64,000 nt of DNA from Pyxicephalus adspersus (Eukaryota; Chordata; Amphibia; Anura; Pyxicephalidae). Positions 13,430 through 26,693 of this stretch are shown in pieces (positions within the stretch are counted from its first letter, which is position 1; every line of letters starts with the position of its first letter). The position numbers were made by a program, and so were the translations under genes. The DNA lies in the NCBI RefSeq assembly GCF_032062135.1, contig NC_092859.1:154869211-154933210 (forward strand). The letters run 5' to 3'. The notes under the pieces were generated by a model. The model had not been told where the DNA came from. It searched no databases and saw only the letters and a list, made by a program, of their open reading frames with translations.

Positions 13430-13740
13430 ATCTTCTTCCTCCTGTTTCTGGTTCTGATGACGTCACCCAATCTTGCACTGTACAAGTGTGAGTTTGGATA
13501 ACGTGCTTCCCAAAAATGTGTAAAAATATTGCACTGAGCATGCGTGAGATCAGGCCTTTTTTTTTATTTTTTTTTTATAGTAATAGAAAGCTTTTTCTGC
13601 ACATGCTCAAGATCGGGCATGTGCAGAAGGAGCAGCTCGCAGTCCCCTGGGATATGTGATGTAGCTATCCAAGGCAGCTTTGGACTTCCCATTCAGTCCT
13701 TACTGCCGCAGCAGTGATCACAGGAAGGGAGGGGCCTCCC
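13430..13740. repeat. Unnamed dispersed repeat shared with 53760-53960
   Basis: The common blocks are cagaaggagcagctcgcagt, cctgggatatgtgatgta and cattcagtccttactgccg. Two inverted gcatgtgcag/ctgcacatgc arms flank the shared centre. Confidence 0.6.
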
Positions 13741-14608
13741 CTTAAAATTGTAACAAAAATAAATATTTTTTTTACCTACCCTTTATATCTATACCTTTTA
13801 TCTACCCATTTATATAAATTAGAAAATGTGATGATACACTAGTTTTAGGTTCAGTGATGTCTTGCAAAGAGATAATTCCTTTTGTTAAGTGAACAACCTC
13901 AATCCCTAAATCAACACAACTGGAGGAAGTGTCATCAGGATGTAACTGTAATTATGTATTAAATTTAGGATAAATTGAGCAAAGTAATGATAAACAAACG
14001 ATAATGGGTAACAAAGTAACAAATCCTCAGCCCAAGTAACATGCATGTCTGAAAATCTCTGTATAATCCATTTGGTTTTGGGAGGAGAAGCACTTAGTCA
14101 GGGTTTAAACTCATTGCCCCAGCGATCAAAGAAAGAACAAGTGAAATCTTTCATCTCATCTAAATAATAAGCTCCTTTGTTATGACAAGCCAAAGATAAA
14201 TATCCAACTTGGAATGACGTGTCTTTGATGGGAATATTATTTTTGTTACGTTTTTTAATATATTAAAGTACTCTCATTTTATTTTTTTTTAAAACCTTGA
14301 TATATAGTTTGTAATGAGCATCAAGATTTGTTTATTACATACACTGATCAGTACGAACATTAAAACAATATACCTGAATTATTATTGTGTTAATTGGCAC
14401 CCATGGATGTTTACAGCATTCAATATCCATTCAATCACATTGCCTCCGCCAGGCTGCCTTCTTCCCATAGCGCATCTTGCTGCCATATTTACCCCAAAGT
14501 AAATCATGCATACCCACCAGGATATCTATATGATCCAAAAGAAAACCTTGTTCATCAGACCAGGCTTCTTCTTTCATCGTGCCATGGTTTAGTTCTAATA
14601 ATAATGTG

Positions 14609-15277
14609 TAGTGATGAGCGAAAATGCCTCTGACATTTCCGCAAAAATTTCCTCGAACTTCTGATGGGTACTCGAAATTTCGGCGAACCGATTACGCGGA
14701 CCCATCAGATGATCAAGGAAATCATTACAGGAGGAGTACCCCGGCTGCAATTATGAATGCAGCCGTGGGAATCCCGTGCTCAATCTACGGGCACTAGAGG
14801 TTAAATGAGGGCTTTAACCTCTAATGCCCGGGGATCGCGCACAGGAGGATTCCCTCTATCCAAGGATACAGGAGTCCCGCAGATGTGCTCATTCATTCAT
14901 GTGATCAGCCGCGGTACTGTCAGTGTGAGTCCTGAGGCTGTGCTCATCAATGAATGAAGCCTGCTCATCAATTATTCATCCTGTGATGATTCCCACGGCT
15001 TCATTCATTGATCAGCACAGCCACAGGACTCACACTGACAGGAGGACTACCGCGGCTGAATTCATTCATGATGAGCACAGCTGCGGGACTCCGGTGTTCT
15101 TGGATAGAGAATCATACCAGCTGTCAGCTCCACTGCCCTGACTGCTCTTGCAGGTCCCAAAAAATTCGATCTCGATGGCCGAATTTACACAGGCCGTTCC
15201 CGCTTACATGTTCGATAAGAGAGAACGGCCCGATTCGTCGCATGATGGAATTTTAAAGTTTTGTTCGCTCATCCCTA
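14609..15277. mobile_element. hAT-like non-autonomous element, copy C
   Basis: 669 bp. The left end is TAGTGATGAGCGAAAAT and the right end GTTCGCTCATCCCTA. The 8-bp target duplication ataatgtg is perfect. The interior contains several inverted and direct copies of a gcagccgtgggaatcc / cattcattgatcagcacagc module. There is no transposase. Confidence 0.9.
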
Positions 15278-15285
15278 ATAATGTG

Positions 15286-15765
15286 CCTATTGCAGAGGCT
15301 TTTGATGGAGGACAGGGGTCTTGGGTACTCCGAAAGGGCTGTGATTACAAAGACCTATATGCAGAAAGTTGTGATGCTCTCTGTGTTCTGACACCTTTAT
15401 CTCATGGCCAACATTATGTTGTCTTAGCAATTTGTGCATACCAGCTTACCTCCCCCCTCTCAATGCATCAATGCATCTTGGACACACATGACCTTATTGG
15501 CAGTTCACCAGTTGGTCTTTCCTTTTGGTAGAAACTAACTACAGCATACTGGGAGCACCCCACAAGACCTGCCATATGATGATGTGGCTCAGTTGACTAT
15601 CAGTCAGGATTTAGCCCTTGGTAAAGTCACTTGGATCCTTACGCTTGCCATTTTTTTCTGCTTAAAACACCTTCAAGAATTGACTGCTCACTTCCTAAGG
15701 AGCCATTATAACCAGATCATCCATGTTATCCACTTTACCTATCAGTGGTCTCTCTAGCTGATGAC
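15286..15765 (+). repeat. Probable old DNA-transposon remnant
   Basis: From memory, the segment ttttttctgcttaaaacacc ... cactttacctatcagtgg resembles the 3' part of a DNA-transposon-derived repeat widespread in fish and frogs. It abuts hAT copy C. A 127-codon frame starting in the hAT element runs into it and has no recognisable domain. Confidence 0.3.
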
Positions 15766-15879
15766 TATATGCCTTCCTTGGAATACTACACAGTGACTAC
15801 TACAACTCCACTCAACTCTGTGTGCATATGTTTTTTTATGCATTGGGGAGTGCTGTGGCGTGGTTGTTTGATATCATCC

Positions 15880-15945
15880 AGGTTCTCCCATAATAGTCTA
15901 TCTTCAAGTCTATCTTGGAGAGCTTTATTACATAAGGCCAATCAC
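15880..15945. mobile_element. Foldback MITE, copy 3 (right arm only)
   Basis: It has tcttggagagctttatta with an upstream caggttctccca, the right-arm signature of the family. The left half is absent. Confidence 0.5.
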
Positions 15946-15988
15946 CAGGCCCAAATCACCTCTGAACTATGAAACATCTACTCATCAA

Positions 15989-16388
15989 TAGGAATGAAGG
16001 ATGAAGTTCCTCGAACTTCTGATGGTTTCACGAAATTTTGGCAAACCGATTTCACGAAACCATTGAAAGATCGAGAAAATTATGATTGGAGGATTCACAG
16101 GGGATTCACAGGACTCCCTGGGTATCCTCCTGTTTGCGATCACCGGGGCACTGGAGGTTAATTAACCTCTAGTGCCGAAGATCGCACATTGTTCTAATCA
16201 ATAATGCAGCCAGCTCTGCATTCATTGATCAGCACAGCCCGCAATCTTTTTGAAAAAAATTTTTTTTTGTTTTTAAATTCGACCTTGTTCGGTGAATTTG
16301 CACCGGCCATTCACGCTTACAATTTCGGTAAGCGAGAACGGCCGAACTCGCCGCGAGATTGAGTTTTAAAAATGCTCGCTCATCCCTA
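15989..16388. mobile_element. hAT-like non-autonomous element, copy D
   Basis: 400 bp. It starts TAGGAATGAAGGATGAAG and ends GCTCGCTCATCCCTA. The flanks ctcatcaa and ccaatcaa form a decayed 8-bp duplication. The interior is a shorter version of copy C. Confidence 0.8.
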
Positions 16389-17546
16389 CCAATCAATGTA
16401 TTGAGATGAGGGAGGGTGTTCTGAAATCCTAACACACTTCTTCTCTTAAGTTTAATGCTGCTCCTTTAAAAACAGGGAAAGGCAGTGATTGTATTACCAG
16501 AAGGTGAAAAAAAGAAATACAATCCTAAAAATAAAACAAATGCAGCCACAACATCAACGAACTGGTAAAAAGTAATCTGGTATTGGATGTACTTGGATTG
16601 CAGCACCATAGGAAAGCCACAGCCACAGATATCTTCGTCCAGTGTCACCTTATCTAGTGATTTGCTCCAAATGCTTTCTGTACATTGGGGATTAAATGTG
16701 GTGATTTTGGTTTTGGACAGAGATGCAGAGAATGAATTAGTGCGTCCACATGTGGGATTTGGGTGTGTATGTGGCTCCTCCCGCAAGCCAACCCAACATC
16801 ATGAAAATTATATGGCTGATAGAGCGATCTGGCCTTTGGACAGCTGCTTTCTGGGAATTTAACACACTGAATACCATGCATGTCTTTCCATTCCATACAT
16901 TGAGTTATTTTAGTATGTCAGTGATGGATTTTCTGCATTATAATGATGGATGTTTTTTGTGTTTTTTTTTTACAGCTCTCTGTCTTTAAAGAACATTTTC
17001 AAGCAGCAAATAAAACCAGCCAGTGAAGTGCTAATGTTATTCAGAAATCACAGCACAAAAAAGCCCCTGGATGTCAAGGCAGTGGGTTGGAAAGGTGTGC
17101 TACAGGAGTGAGGGCTTCATTAGGTAGGCTAGGAGGTGACCCCACAGCTTACGATTTTTACCATTTTTACCAACAATAAAATTCAAAACTAGAAAAAATA
17201 GTTAAATCGTTAGATTTGGGATCAATGGAAGCTTCTCCAAACACAACTACAAGTGGTGATGTCTAGAGATGGAGTTATATGGCAAGCAGTTAAGCCATTA
17301 TTCCAACACAGGTTGTGAATTTGCAAATCCCATTTGTCCAGCTTTCTAATAGACTCTGGGAGAGCTATATGTAACAATCATACATCTAAGTACATCTACA
17401 GTACATTTATTTAGTGAGAGAAAAGGACAAATGGGTTTTAAAGGACACAAATCAAATGAATATGCCACACTCTTTTGAAAAAGAAGCATATACTATGAGA
17501 TATACATTGCTGATAATGATAGGTAAATAGCTGTTATGCCTGCATT

Positions 17547-17612
17547 ATTATTATTAATAATGATAAACTGTATTTATATAGTGCCAACATATTATGCAGG
17601 AGAGGACCCTGC
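17547..17612 (-). mobile_element. SINE tail fragment
   Basis: It reads ttattattattaataatgat then tatttatatagtgccaacat, the complement of the L2-like SINE 3' end. The head is absent. Confidence 0.6.
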
Positions 17613-18591
17613 CCTGAGCTTGCATTTAATTGATTTCATGTCAGAGCTGACCTGATGATCAGATGAATGGTGGAAGGACAATCAAGAAGCAGCAGAAGAA
17701 GTGCGGAAAAAACAGATTGTCATAAATGAACAAAAGGCAGGGAGATCCTTGCAGTGCAGGTCTGTGTGTGCAGCTTTCTCTCCATCTAGGAGAACAATGA
17801 GCAGCACAATAGGGACATCACCAAATCTGGAGATCATTTAACTCTGCAGTCATACAAGTTTAAAGGCTAAGAGATCTAGGCATAGGAAATACTATTATTT
17901 AGGTGGAATTCAAAGTAAAATTAAATATTTTAGAGCAGTGCCTAGACGTAGTTATATTTCTAGGTTTCATCCATATCATCCCCAGCAAAGCCAAACTCAA
18001 CTTAAATAAACTTCCTCTACCTTCAAAATCCAATATGAATATGGTTCAGCAGTATAGGATGTGCAGGGTAAACAATCCACAATATATATTTCATCCGATA
18101 CCCACCATGACAAGCAGGAGTGCCAAATGACTGTGTATAATTACTGCAAGGAATTTGCACTTAAACACGCACTTAGAAATAGGCTTGTTGTGGCATATAA
18201 GGAAATATGTAATGCAATGAATAAGTAAGGTGATGATAATCATGGTAGGTGTTTATAAATGTAAAAAAATATAATTGCAGTTATTTACAATATACAATTA
18301 GAGTATAATTGTTCAAACAAACTGCAACATCTGTGATTCAGCATCTTGGTGCATGCTGCCCCTTATAAGTGCCTGAACAAAGATTGCTAAGATAAGCACA
18401 TTAGTCAAGAAAAGTACTGTGACATTTGTGAGAGGTAGGACTAGCTTCAAGTGTTACATGTATATTTTACATAGCATGCATGCACTTAACATGACAAAAT
18501 GCATGCCAGGTCTATTTTAAATTTATGTAATAAAAAGCATATCTAAATTTTCCATGATTTGCGCATATTGTCACAATTTTATGTGCATGAG

Positions 18592-18895
18592 CAGCACGGT
18601 GGTTTAGAAGTTAGCACTTTGGCCCTTGCAGCGCTAGGTCCTTGGTTTGAATCTTGGGCAGTACGCTATCTGCATGGAGATTTCAGGTTCTCCCCGTGTT
18701 TGTGTGAGTTTCCGCCCACATTCCAAAATCATTCAATTAGGTAATTCCCCCCCAAAAAAAGAAATAATGGCCTTAGACTGTTGTAATTGCATATGATTTG
18801 GAGCCTCCATAAGGGACAATTGGAGACACAACTATAGACTTTGTAAAGCGTTGCATAATATGTCGGCACTATTTAAAAACAAGATGATAATAATG
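18592..18895 (+). mobile_element. tRNA-headed SINE with L2-like tail, copy 1
   Basis: The head is cagcacggtggtttagaagt then cttggtttgaatcttgg, resembling Pol III boxes A and B. The body has gcatggagatttcaggttct. The tail is actttgtaaagcgttgcata then tcggcactatttaaa. It ends in an AAT-rich stretch. Confidence 0.8.
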
Positions 18896-18984
18896 TTAGC
18901 TTAAAGAACATTGAATATATATGGATTGGGGACTACTGGTGACCTTTTGCCTTGGTGGAAGGCGCAACTAGTTCCAATTTTTAT

Positions 18985-19240
18985 GATATGAACCAACTTT
19001 TCCTAACCTTTTTATCTTGGGGAAAGTCTTAAAATAACTTTTAGGTTTTAGGGAACTTCTGAACATAGTATTAGTATCCACCGTACACAGTACATTGGTG
19101 TGGTGGCCATTGGGAGGAATGTGGCCCTTACTGATGGACATAAAGATCATTGTCACTTTAACTGACCTGGGAGGCACAAATTGCTCATTGTGGAACGAAC
19201 CCTTAGCAACCTCTGGAGGAACCCTGATTGACAAGCCCAA
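18985..19240 (-). mobile_element. hAT-type MITE, 'gttcctccagaggttgc' family, inverted copy
   Basis: Reverse orientation of the family: ttttaggttttagggaactt at the left, ggccattgggaggaatgtgg inside, and acccttagcaacctctggag at the right. Confidence 0.75.
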
Positions 19241-20189
19241 GGTGAGAAATGCAAGGTGTGCAATGGTCAAGGTTATTGTGCTCGACTTTTCATTGTCCAC
19301 TAATAGCTATGTGGCTCTTTGTACTCGGACATCTCAGACCTGTAAAGTTAGCTAGGAAGATTTTCCCTAGCCAGATGATGTGATCATGGGTCTAAATAGG
19401 GAAAAAGAAGCGGTACAAGCCCAGTATCCATGTCTGTCTGCCAATCGCACCCCATTGTATGAATGGTGAGGTATTTCACTTCACCCTAACATACCCTAAT
19501 GCCCACCCAGCCAAAATTGCTCCCTATATTGATAATTCACAGAACTAAACCTAATAACAGGGATTCATTGCATGATACATACATCTTGATTACTTTCTTT
19601 TACTTTGTTTTTGTTTTCTAGTTCAGGAAAAATTATTACATTCAAATCTAGGAGAATGTGAGTGCAAGCAGATGGAATAGTGAGGTTGGCTCACCTTTAC
19701 TAGTAAAGACGTGGGAGGGTGATTAACTATTAGCAAGTCGGAAGAGGTAGAAAACCTGAGCTATGTGGTACACTTGAAGCTATGAATTTTGTTAAAAATA
19801 ACAAAGACATTTTTCTAAGATGTCTGTGGCAGTCTTCCAGCTGATCTTTTATAGACATATCAAAGCTGGCTCATCCCTATTCCATGCAATGTGACCTAGT
19901 TTTGCCTGCCTGCGCACGCTTCCTGCCGGAGCTGGACAGTAACTCGGTGAAGCAAACTTGGAATAAAGGCTGCTTATTCAGCAGGGGTTCCTAATTAAAA
20001 CAGCTGTGCTAATGATAAAGTGCACAACCGCCGCCAGCAATAAAGACGGTAATGAGTTCAAGCAGCCACAAGTTTTCTGCGTACACAAATAAAAAGATAT
20101 TTCTAGTTCTTACAGTAGGGATTAAAAGCAGCAGGGCCTGTGAGTAAACATATTTTATAGTTAGATTTACAATTACACTGACTATTTAT

Positions 20190-20690
20190 AAACTGGAGAA
20201 TATGCCATTCAATGGTGGAGAATCAACCACTGCCATTGCAAATATCGAAGATTTCCACCATTTGGTGAATGTTTAATGCTAGATTGACTGCTATGGAAAT
20301 GGCCCCCTAAATGTTTCATAATGAGATTTGGAGCCCGTGGCAAAGTTATTTCATTTGGAGCTTGCAATGGAATTTTAGAAGCTGGGTGGCAAATCTGGCG
20401 CATTGACCATACCAGAAAGCACCCAGTCTGCTTTATGAATATTTACAAACATGGAAGATTTTCCACCAGGGAACATTTGGTGAATTAATAATGTTACATT
20501 CACTTCCTTAGAGATTAACCTCTGAATGTTTAATTATTAAGGAGAGATGGTGCCTGTGGCAAAGTTTGGCAGAGGTTCTAATGAAATTTTAGAAGATGGG
20601 TGGCAAATCTGGTGCAGTGACCATGGTGGAATGCACCCAGTCTGCTTATAGACCATTTACAAACATGGAAGTTTTTCCCTTGCCCACCAC
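20190..20690 (+). repeat. Imperfect tandem duplication, about 250 bp x 2
   Basis: Two units share ggtggcaaatctgg(c/t)gca then gaccat, cacccagtctgctt and atttacaaacatggaag. A weaker relative of the unit start is at 22030-22140 (ctgtttataaaggggagaat), so this is a dispersed repeat duplicated locally. Confidence 0.7.
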
Positions 20691-20835
20691 CAACAGTGTA
20701 TATTTCCCTGCTCTCTGCAAAAAAATTACAGACAGAATAACAAGTCAATAATTATCATGTTTGGGGGTCCGTGGCTTCTGCAATACTTTTTCTGTTTTCT
20801 TTGGGGGGCTCTGGGAAATTAGGCTGGAATTCACT

Positions 20836-21025
20836 ATGAAAGTCTGAATTCACACTGGTAGTGTGGTTGCAGTGGATTCACTGGTTTCTTACGCAGGAAC
20901 CACCACTGCTTTGGGAGACTCCATGTCTACCTTTGGCAGCCCCTTAAGGAAAGAACAGGGGCTGCAGTGAGCAGTACCAGCTGTCAAATCTGCAGGCGCT
21001 GGTTCATTCCCAACCAGAGCTGCCA
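20836..21025 (+). repeat. Unnamed dispersed repeat shared with 47565-47760
   Basis: The common blocks are attcacactggtagtgtggt, gtttcttacgcaggaacc and gcaggcgctggttcattc. Confidence 0.5.
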
Positions 21026-22199
21026 TGTGTGTGGTCAAGCAGCTGGCAAGGAGCCAGCCATGGGGAACCACACAAAATCACGTGGCTGAGAGGAAGGTAT
21101 GAATGTACCAGCTCAGAACCTAGACAGCTGGCACCTGATACACACTCACTCCTTTGATTTGTGAAATATAAGATAGACACCCACAGTTGTCAGAGGTGCA
21201 AAGTGTCTTCTCTTCGAGCTTATGCCAAAGATGGCACCACCATACCCTCTAGTTATGAATATGTTGGTGTTTCTTACTCTTCACTGTGCAAGCAGTGCAA
21301 AGTGTGTAAAGTTTGTTTTAAACACCCTCCATACTCCAGCAGAACTGTTAATCCAGCATGAAAAAGATGCATCTTCACTTTACTAATATATCATCGCCAT
21401 TCTACTCCAGATCTTCACAACTGTCCAGCCCTGACACTCTGACCACCCCAACAACTCTTCAGTCTCTCCCCACCCAACAGCTCTTCTGCACCCAAAATCT
21501 ATTCTGAATGTCTTTAAAGGGATTCAAGGACATTCTTAAAAAACACAGCTGAAAGATTGTGCTTGCTCAGCGGGAAGATTAAAATAACTTCAAACCCTTC
21601 TGGAAATAAACAAGACAAAACTGCTAAGAATAAAAAAAATTAGCAGCAGCACAAGGACGATGGGCTTGGTTTAAATTTACCAGTATCTCTCGTGTATATT
21701 CATGTTAATTGTTGTGCTTATTGTTACAGGGGATCTTTAGGGACTTTCAGCCCTTCCAGGGATTACCATGCATGGTTTTCCACATGCTGAATCAGTTTTA
21801 TCATAGTTGTAGGAGTATTTATTTGGCTTGGCAAAAGGAAAACCCGAACATGAAATTGGAAAATTCGTTGGCAACCAAAACACTTCAGGGTCACTCTACA
21901 ACACTGCATCTGCCAATCAAAGATTGATTGATGCTACCCTAAAATTTATTAGATTAGATGGAAAGTTTTATTCTATTTTATTTATCCATTACTACTTTGA
22001 CAATCTTTAGTGTTTCAAAAAAGACGCTATGGGGACTGTTTATAAAGGGGAGAATTTGGCATTCACCATTCTCAGGTGGAGGATCTGCGAAGTTAATGTG
22101 TTTTCAATGGCAAACATTCATTCTCTGCTACAGAATGTTTTGTTGAATGACAGATTTATTTCCCTCTATGTTGTGAAATAGCGTTGAGCTAGGCTGATC

Positions 22200-22515
22200 T
22201 ACTAATGGTGTGTTTTTTCGTTATATTTACTGTTGCTGACCTTGTGATTGTATGCTACCTGGAGCTACCATGTGCTGATCTGCTTTGTCACTTTGCTACC
22301 TTGTCTGGTGGACCGATTACCTGCGTATGAACTCCGGCTCAGCATTGTGAACTTTCCTCTGCTGGGATCATTTGTACTGCATTATCTATAAGCTCCTGGT
22401 CCACTGTCAGTCCTTTCCTAGATGCTATTCATTGCACACACAAGTCCTGGGGGCAACCATGTGCTGGAACGGTGGATCTAGCCTTCCGAAGCTGAGGCTT
22501 GCTATGGGCCAAGAG
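22200..22515 (+). repeat. Dispersed repeat, second copy of the possible LTR
   Basis: It reads ggtggaccgattacctgcgt, gaactttcctctgctgggat, ctcctggtccactgtcagtc and caagtcctgggggcaacc, matching 10105-10660. Confidence 0.5.
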
Positions 22516-23606
22516 TGGTCTTACATGTGCATTATTATCTTCACAATTGACCCCAGTTATGAACACTGCCATATACCTTTCAGCACTATGGACGGCACGG
22601 GATATGCTACATTAATGCTCATTTTTACCAGTTTTTACAAAGTTTTATTTGCTTTTCCTTTCCTAGCCTTAAATGTCTTTGGCAGAAACTTAAAAAAAAA
22701 GAAAAATACTGAGCTCCAGTGAACGGTATTCCATCTTAATTTCTAGACTTTTTAGGTCAACCTTTAGCATACCTGGACCAGACAGCTTTAAAAACCTCTT
22801 CACTGGGTTTCATTATAAATGTGAAGTGCAAAAATGCCCAACAAAAACATTTAATGCACAAAAAAAATACACATGTTAGTTATTAAACAAAGAGGAATTT
22901 AAAGCTGTATTCCTTGTTTATTCTGCAGATATATGTTTGCCTTTTAAAAGCACAATGTTATGGCACACCCAGGTAAATACATATTTTGCTGATCAGAATA
23001 AAATGGTTGGATTAAATAACTTAATCCCTCTAATGGCTGCTAAATATTATTTAGTTTAATCAATCTTGTTGTCCTTACGGCACCTTACCCGACCCCGCTG
23101 CACAAGGTATCCGTGCCGCCCTAGACAAACGTTCTCCAGATGTTAGGAATGCTGTCATTTCAGGTCACGTCCTCACCCATCGCCTTGGCCATGCCACTCC
23201 AACAATCAGCCCCCTCCACCAAGACATAAAACAACATCATCTGGATCACTTTTTACAGCACGCCCATTAAAAGAATAAATTATTTGCAATCGGAAATTCA
23301 TATGGTCCAAACACATAAACTATTTTTTTAAATGTATGTTTTTCAATAAATGGTCTCGATGCATACCTCCAGAAAAACAACTTAGGACTTTATGAATCAA
23401 ACTTTGAATGGGTAAGAAGCAATTTGTGATAATATATTATATGGAATCATGCCTCTAAATCTAACTGGTTGCTCATTCGACTGTATGCAAAAACAATATT
23501 AAGCCATTGCAATTTTCCTATGGTTTTTGGAAAATAAATGGTAGAAATGGTAGAAATGAGCATTATTGTAGCATATCCCGTGCCGTCCATACTGCTGAAA
23601 GGTATA

Positions 23607-23860
23607 TGGCAGTGTTTCTCCACCTTTCCAACATGGCCTTTGAAATAATTTATGGACTTCAGGGAACCACTTCTATAATTACTATATGCCCAGCTAGTCA
23701 ATGGCAATAATGGTTCTTACATTGCTGGCCATTGGGAAGAATGTCACCCTTACAGATAGCCAAAAAGATCATTGGTGTCACCTAAACTGACCTGAGAGGT
23801 GCAAATTGCTCATTGCTCAAGGAACCCTTTGTAACCAATGGAGGAACTCCCCACGTGGTT
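23607..23860 (-). mobile_element. hAT-type MITE, 'gttcctccagaggttgc' family, inverted copy
   Basis: It reads cagtgtttctccacctttcc at the left, ttgctggccattgggaagaa and aaaaagatcattggtgtcac inside, and aaccaatggaggaactcc at the right. Confidence 0.8.
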
Positions 23861-25374
23861 CTCCCCTGCCAGTACATTTTATGGAATAGGAGGCCATTAA
23901 TAATGACTTTCACACCTTGGCATCCAAATGGGGAATGAAGGTGGAATTAGGGTCAGAAACAGATAAGAAGGCGCAGGGAATTGTGGAGAGGTGGCCTGGA
24001 TTTACTGTGTACATAACTGACTTCTATACAATATTTTATGTACAATACCTAATATGGCTCATGATACAAGATTAAGGTGTAATTAAACGCAAGTCACACT
24101 ATACAACATATACTTACATATATAGGCATAATTGCATTTTTTAAACTTAAAAAGCCTAATTCCCTAAAGCCAATTCTTTTTCTGCCCTGACTTTGTCTAC
24201 ATGAAAATCTCTATGGAGCCCCCCCTTGTAGCCATTCCAACATGTACGCACCCCAGGGACTGCAGATGGGCCATGCAAAGTACAAAGAGGGAAGTATAGA
24301 AGCTCTTGTCATAAATACAATGAGTGCCCATGTGCAGTAGGGTTGGCACGTAGGCTGCAGGGACTACAATAGGCATGCGTACACAGTAAATTGAGATGTG
24401 CATGTGCAGTTGTGCTGGCACAGAGGCTACAGGCATAATAAGTATATTGGAGGGATTACAAAATATAATAGGGCAATTTAGGGCAGTCAGGTGTTTAATG
24501 CGACATGTAAGATTGTGGGATTGAATGCCTACATAGCTTAGCTACCATATAGCTAAGGTATCTATCTGGTCCATTAATACGTGATTTTACCCAGGATTCA
24601 CCCAAAATGTACATTTATTGTATTAGATTCAAATAAAAAATATATAAAGCAGTTATAAAGAAGTTGATTCACACCTAATCTAATGTGCAAATTAGTACAT
24701 ATTGGATTAAAGTTGGTTGAATCTTGGGCAAAATCATTTTTAAATAGACCCCTATGAGTGGAATGACAACAATGCATGAGTCTGTGTCAGATACAGTGCT
24801 CCCTCTAGTGGTTACTCTGTAGATATTTATAATAAACTCAATTATAAAAATATGGAAGTACAAATCTTTAAATAAGTGCATTGCAGGAAATACTTAGGAG
24901 GGGAACACAGCAATTATAACTCCAAAATGTAAATAAAAAGCGTATTTTGAATATTTATACCTTCCAGAGTTTGTATATCTCAAGGATTTTTGTAGCAAGA
25001 TTGCTGCGTGGGAGTTTTGGGTTCTGTTTTTCATTATCAGCATTATGAAGCCAAGAAAAGCTGTCACACCCCCTCCTGACTGCTCTATAATGTAAAACAA
25101 ATAAATGAGGGAATCTAGTAGCCAAAGTATGATATCATTCTAAGACCTACCACCTGAGTCCGCAAGGGATAGATGAATCTGTTGGGTAATTTAATCTTCC
25201 AGTGTCTACGCAGCATTGATATGTGAGATTTGAGTGGACTTTTAAACGCCCGAAGACCAAAAGTCTTTTTCACCAAATAGACAGTAGAGGGTGTAAGGCG
25301 CCCATAATAAAGTCTCAGTATTATCAAGAATGCTTCGGTAATGGGATTTACTGAGTAAAGTGTTTTACTAAGAT

Positions 25375-26057
25375 TAGAGATGGTTGGTTGATATAATTTG
25401 GTTTGATTTCATTTGGCTCCATCTCAGATTTTAGCTTTTCCAAACTTGGATCGGAACTTGGAATTTGAGCTCAGAAACTTTTGAGTTCAGATATCATGCA
25501 CATGGGAAACGTGCCCATGCTCATGATCATCCAATGATAGGCTGTCTTTTTGGAATGCCTGTCTCAGTCGCCTACAGAAGGCCAATGTCAGTACAACCAA
25601 CAACTATAAAGAATGGTACAGGAGGATTTCCAGGGCTGCATTGATTCATGCAGCCCTGGGAATCCTCGCGTGTGCGATCAGTGGCACTAGAGAATAAATG
25701 GGGACAAGTCTCACCATTCAAAACCTCTAGTGCTCTCTTATTGGCTGAGGAAAGGAAAATCATGATGACCCTTCATCAGGATTTTCCTTTCCTCAGCCAA
25801 GCAGAGAGCAATAGAGGTTTTGAATTTAACCTCTAGTGCGGGGGATTGCACACTGAGCTGATCAATGAATGCAGCTGTGGGTGCATACATTAATCAGCAC
25901 AGCCCGCAGTCTTTTTTTTTTTTAATTAAAATTCCATCTAGTTTGGTGATTTTACACTGGTCATTCTCGCTTACAATTTCATTAAGCGAGTGCGGCGTAT
26001 TGGGCGCGTCCAAGCTATTTTAAAAGAACGAATTAAGAACCGAATGCCTAATCCTTA
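25375..26057. mobile_element. hAT-like non-autonomous element, copy E (decayed)
   Basis: The left end TAGAGATGG and right end TAATCCTTA are degraded. The interior is clearly of the same family (cctttcctcagccaa, cctctagtgc, cacactgagctgatcaatga). A hairpin is formed by aggaaaatcatgatgaccc and the facing catcaggattttcct. The target duplication is not clear. Confidence 0.65.
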
Positions 26058-26693
26058 TTATACATATGCTGCAAAGAAACATTACCCAAAAGGGGAAAAA
26101 GTCTCAAACACAAAGGTTGATACATCTCTTAGATGCTGCTAAAGCAAATATTATATGTGACCTAATCTTGGATTCAGGATCTCAGCAAAATCAAAGCATA
26201 GGGCATTATGCACTACCCCCTCCACACACAAAATCAGCATAAGAATCAAAGAAATGATGTAATATTTTAAAACCTGGACTATAATAAGGAGATATGAGTC
26301 TGCAAGACATAAAGCATTGTTACACATAGCAATCACAAATGATTTCTTGTTCCATGTAACTGTTCCAAGTGAAACAGGGAGAGCTGAACACTGATTGGCT
26401 GCTATGAATTACTGCACACAACAGCTGGTTATTGTTATCCTCAATGTTCTTGAGGTTTCATTTAGTAGTAAAATGATCATATACAAAGAGGTTGTTTTAC
26501 TAAATGAATTTAGACTTATCAAAGCGTAATATCCCCTTGCAAGGGATAATTTATTCAGCTTAGCAAAAGACGTGAATCTCCACTGACTCCAACCCTCCAA
26601 TCAAGTGCAAGCAAAAATCTTGTTTTTTGAACTATTCCTTGCAGTGTGATACATTAGTTTGCTTAGTGTACAATCTAAGATCTTTTATTATAT

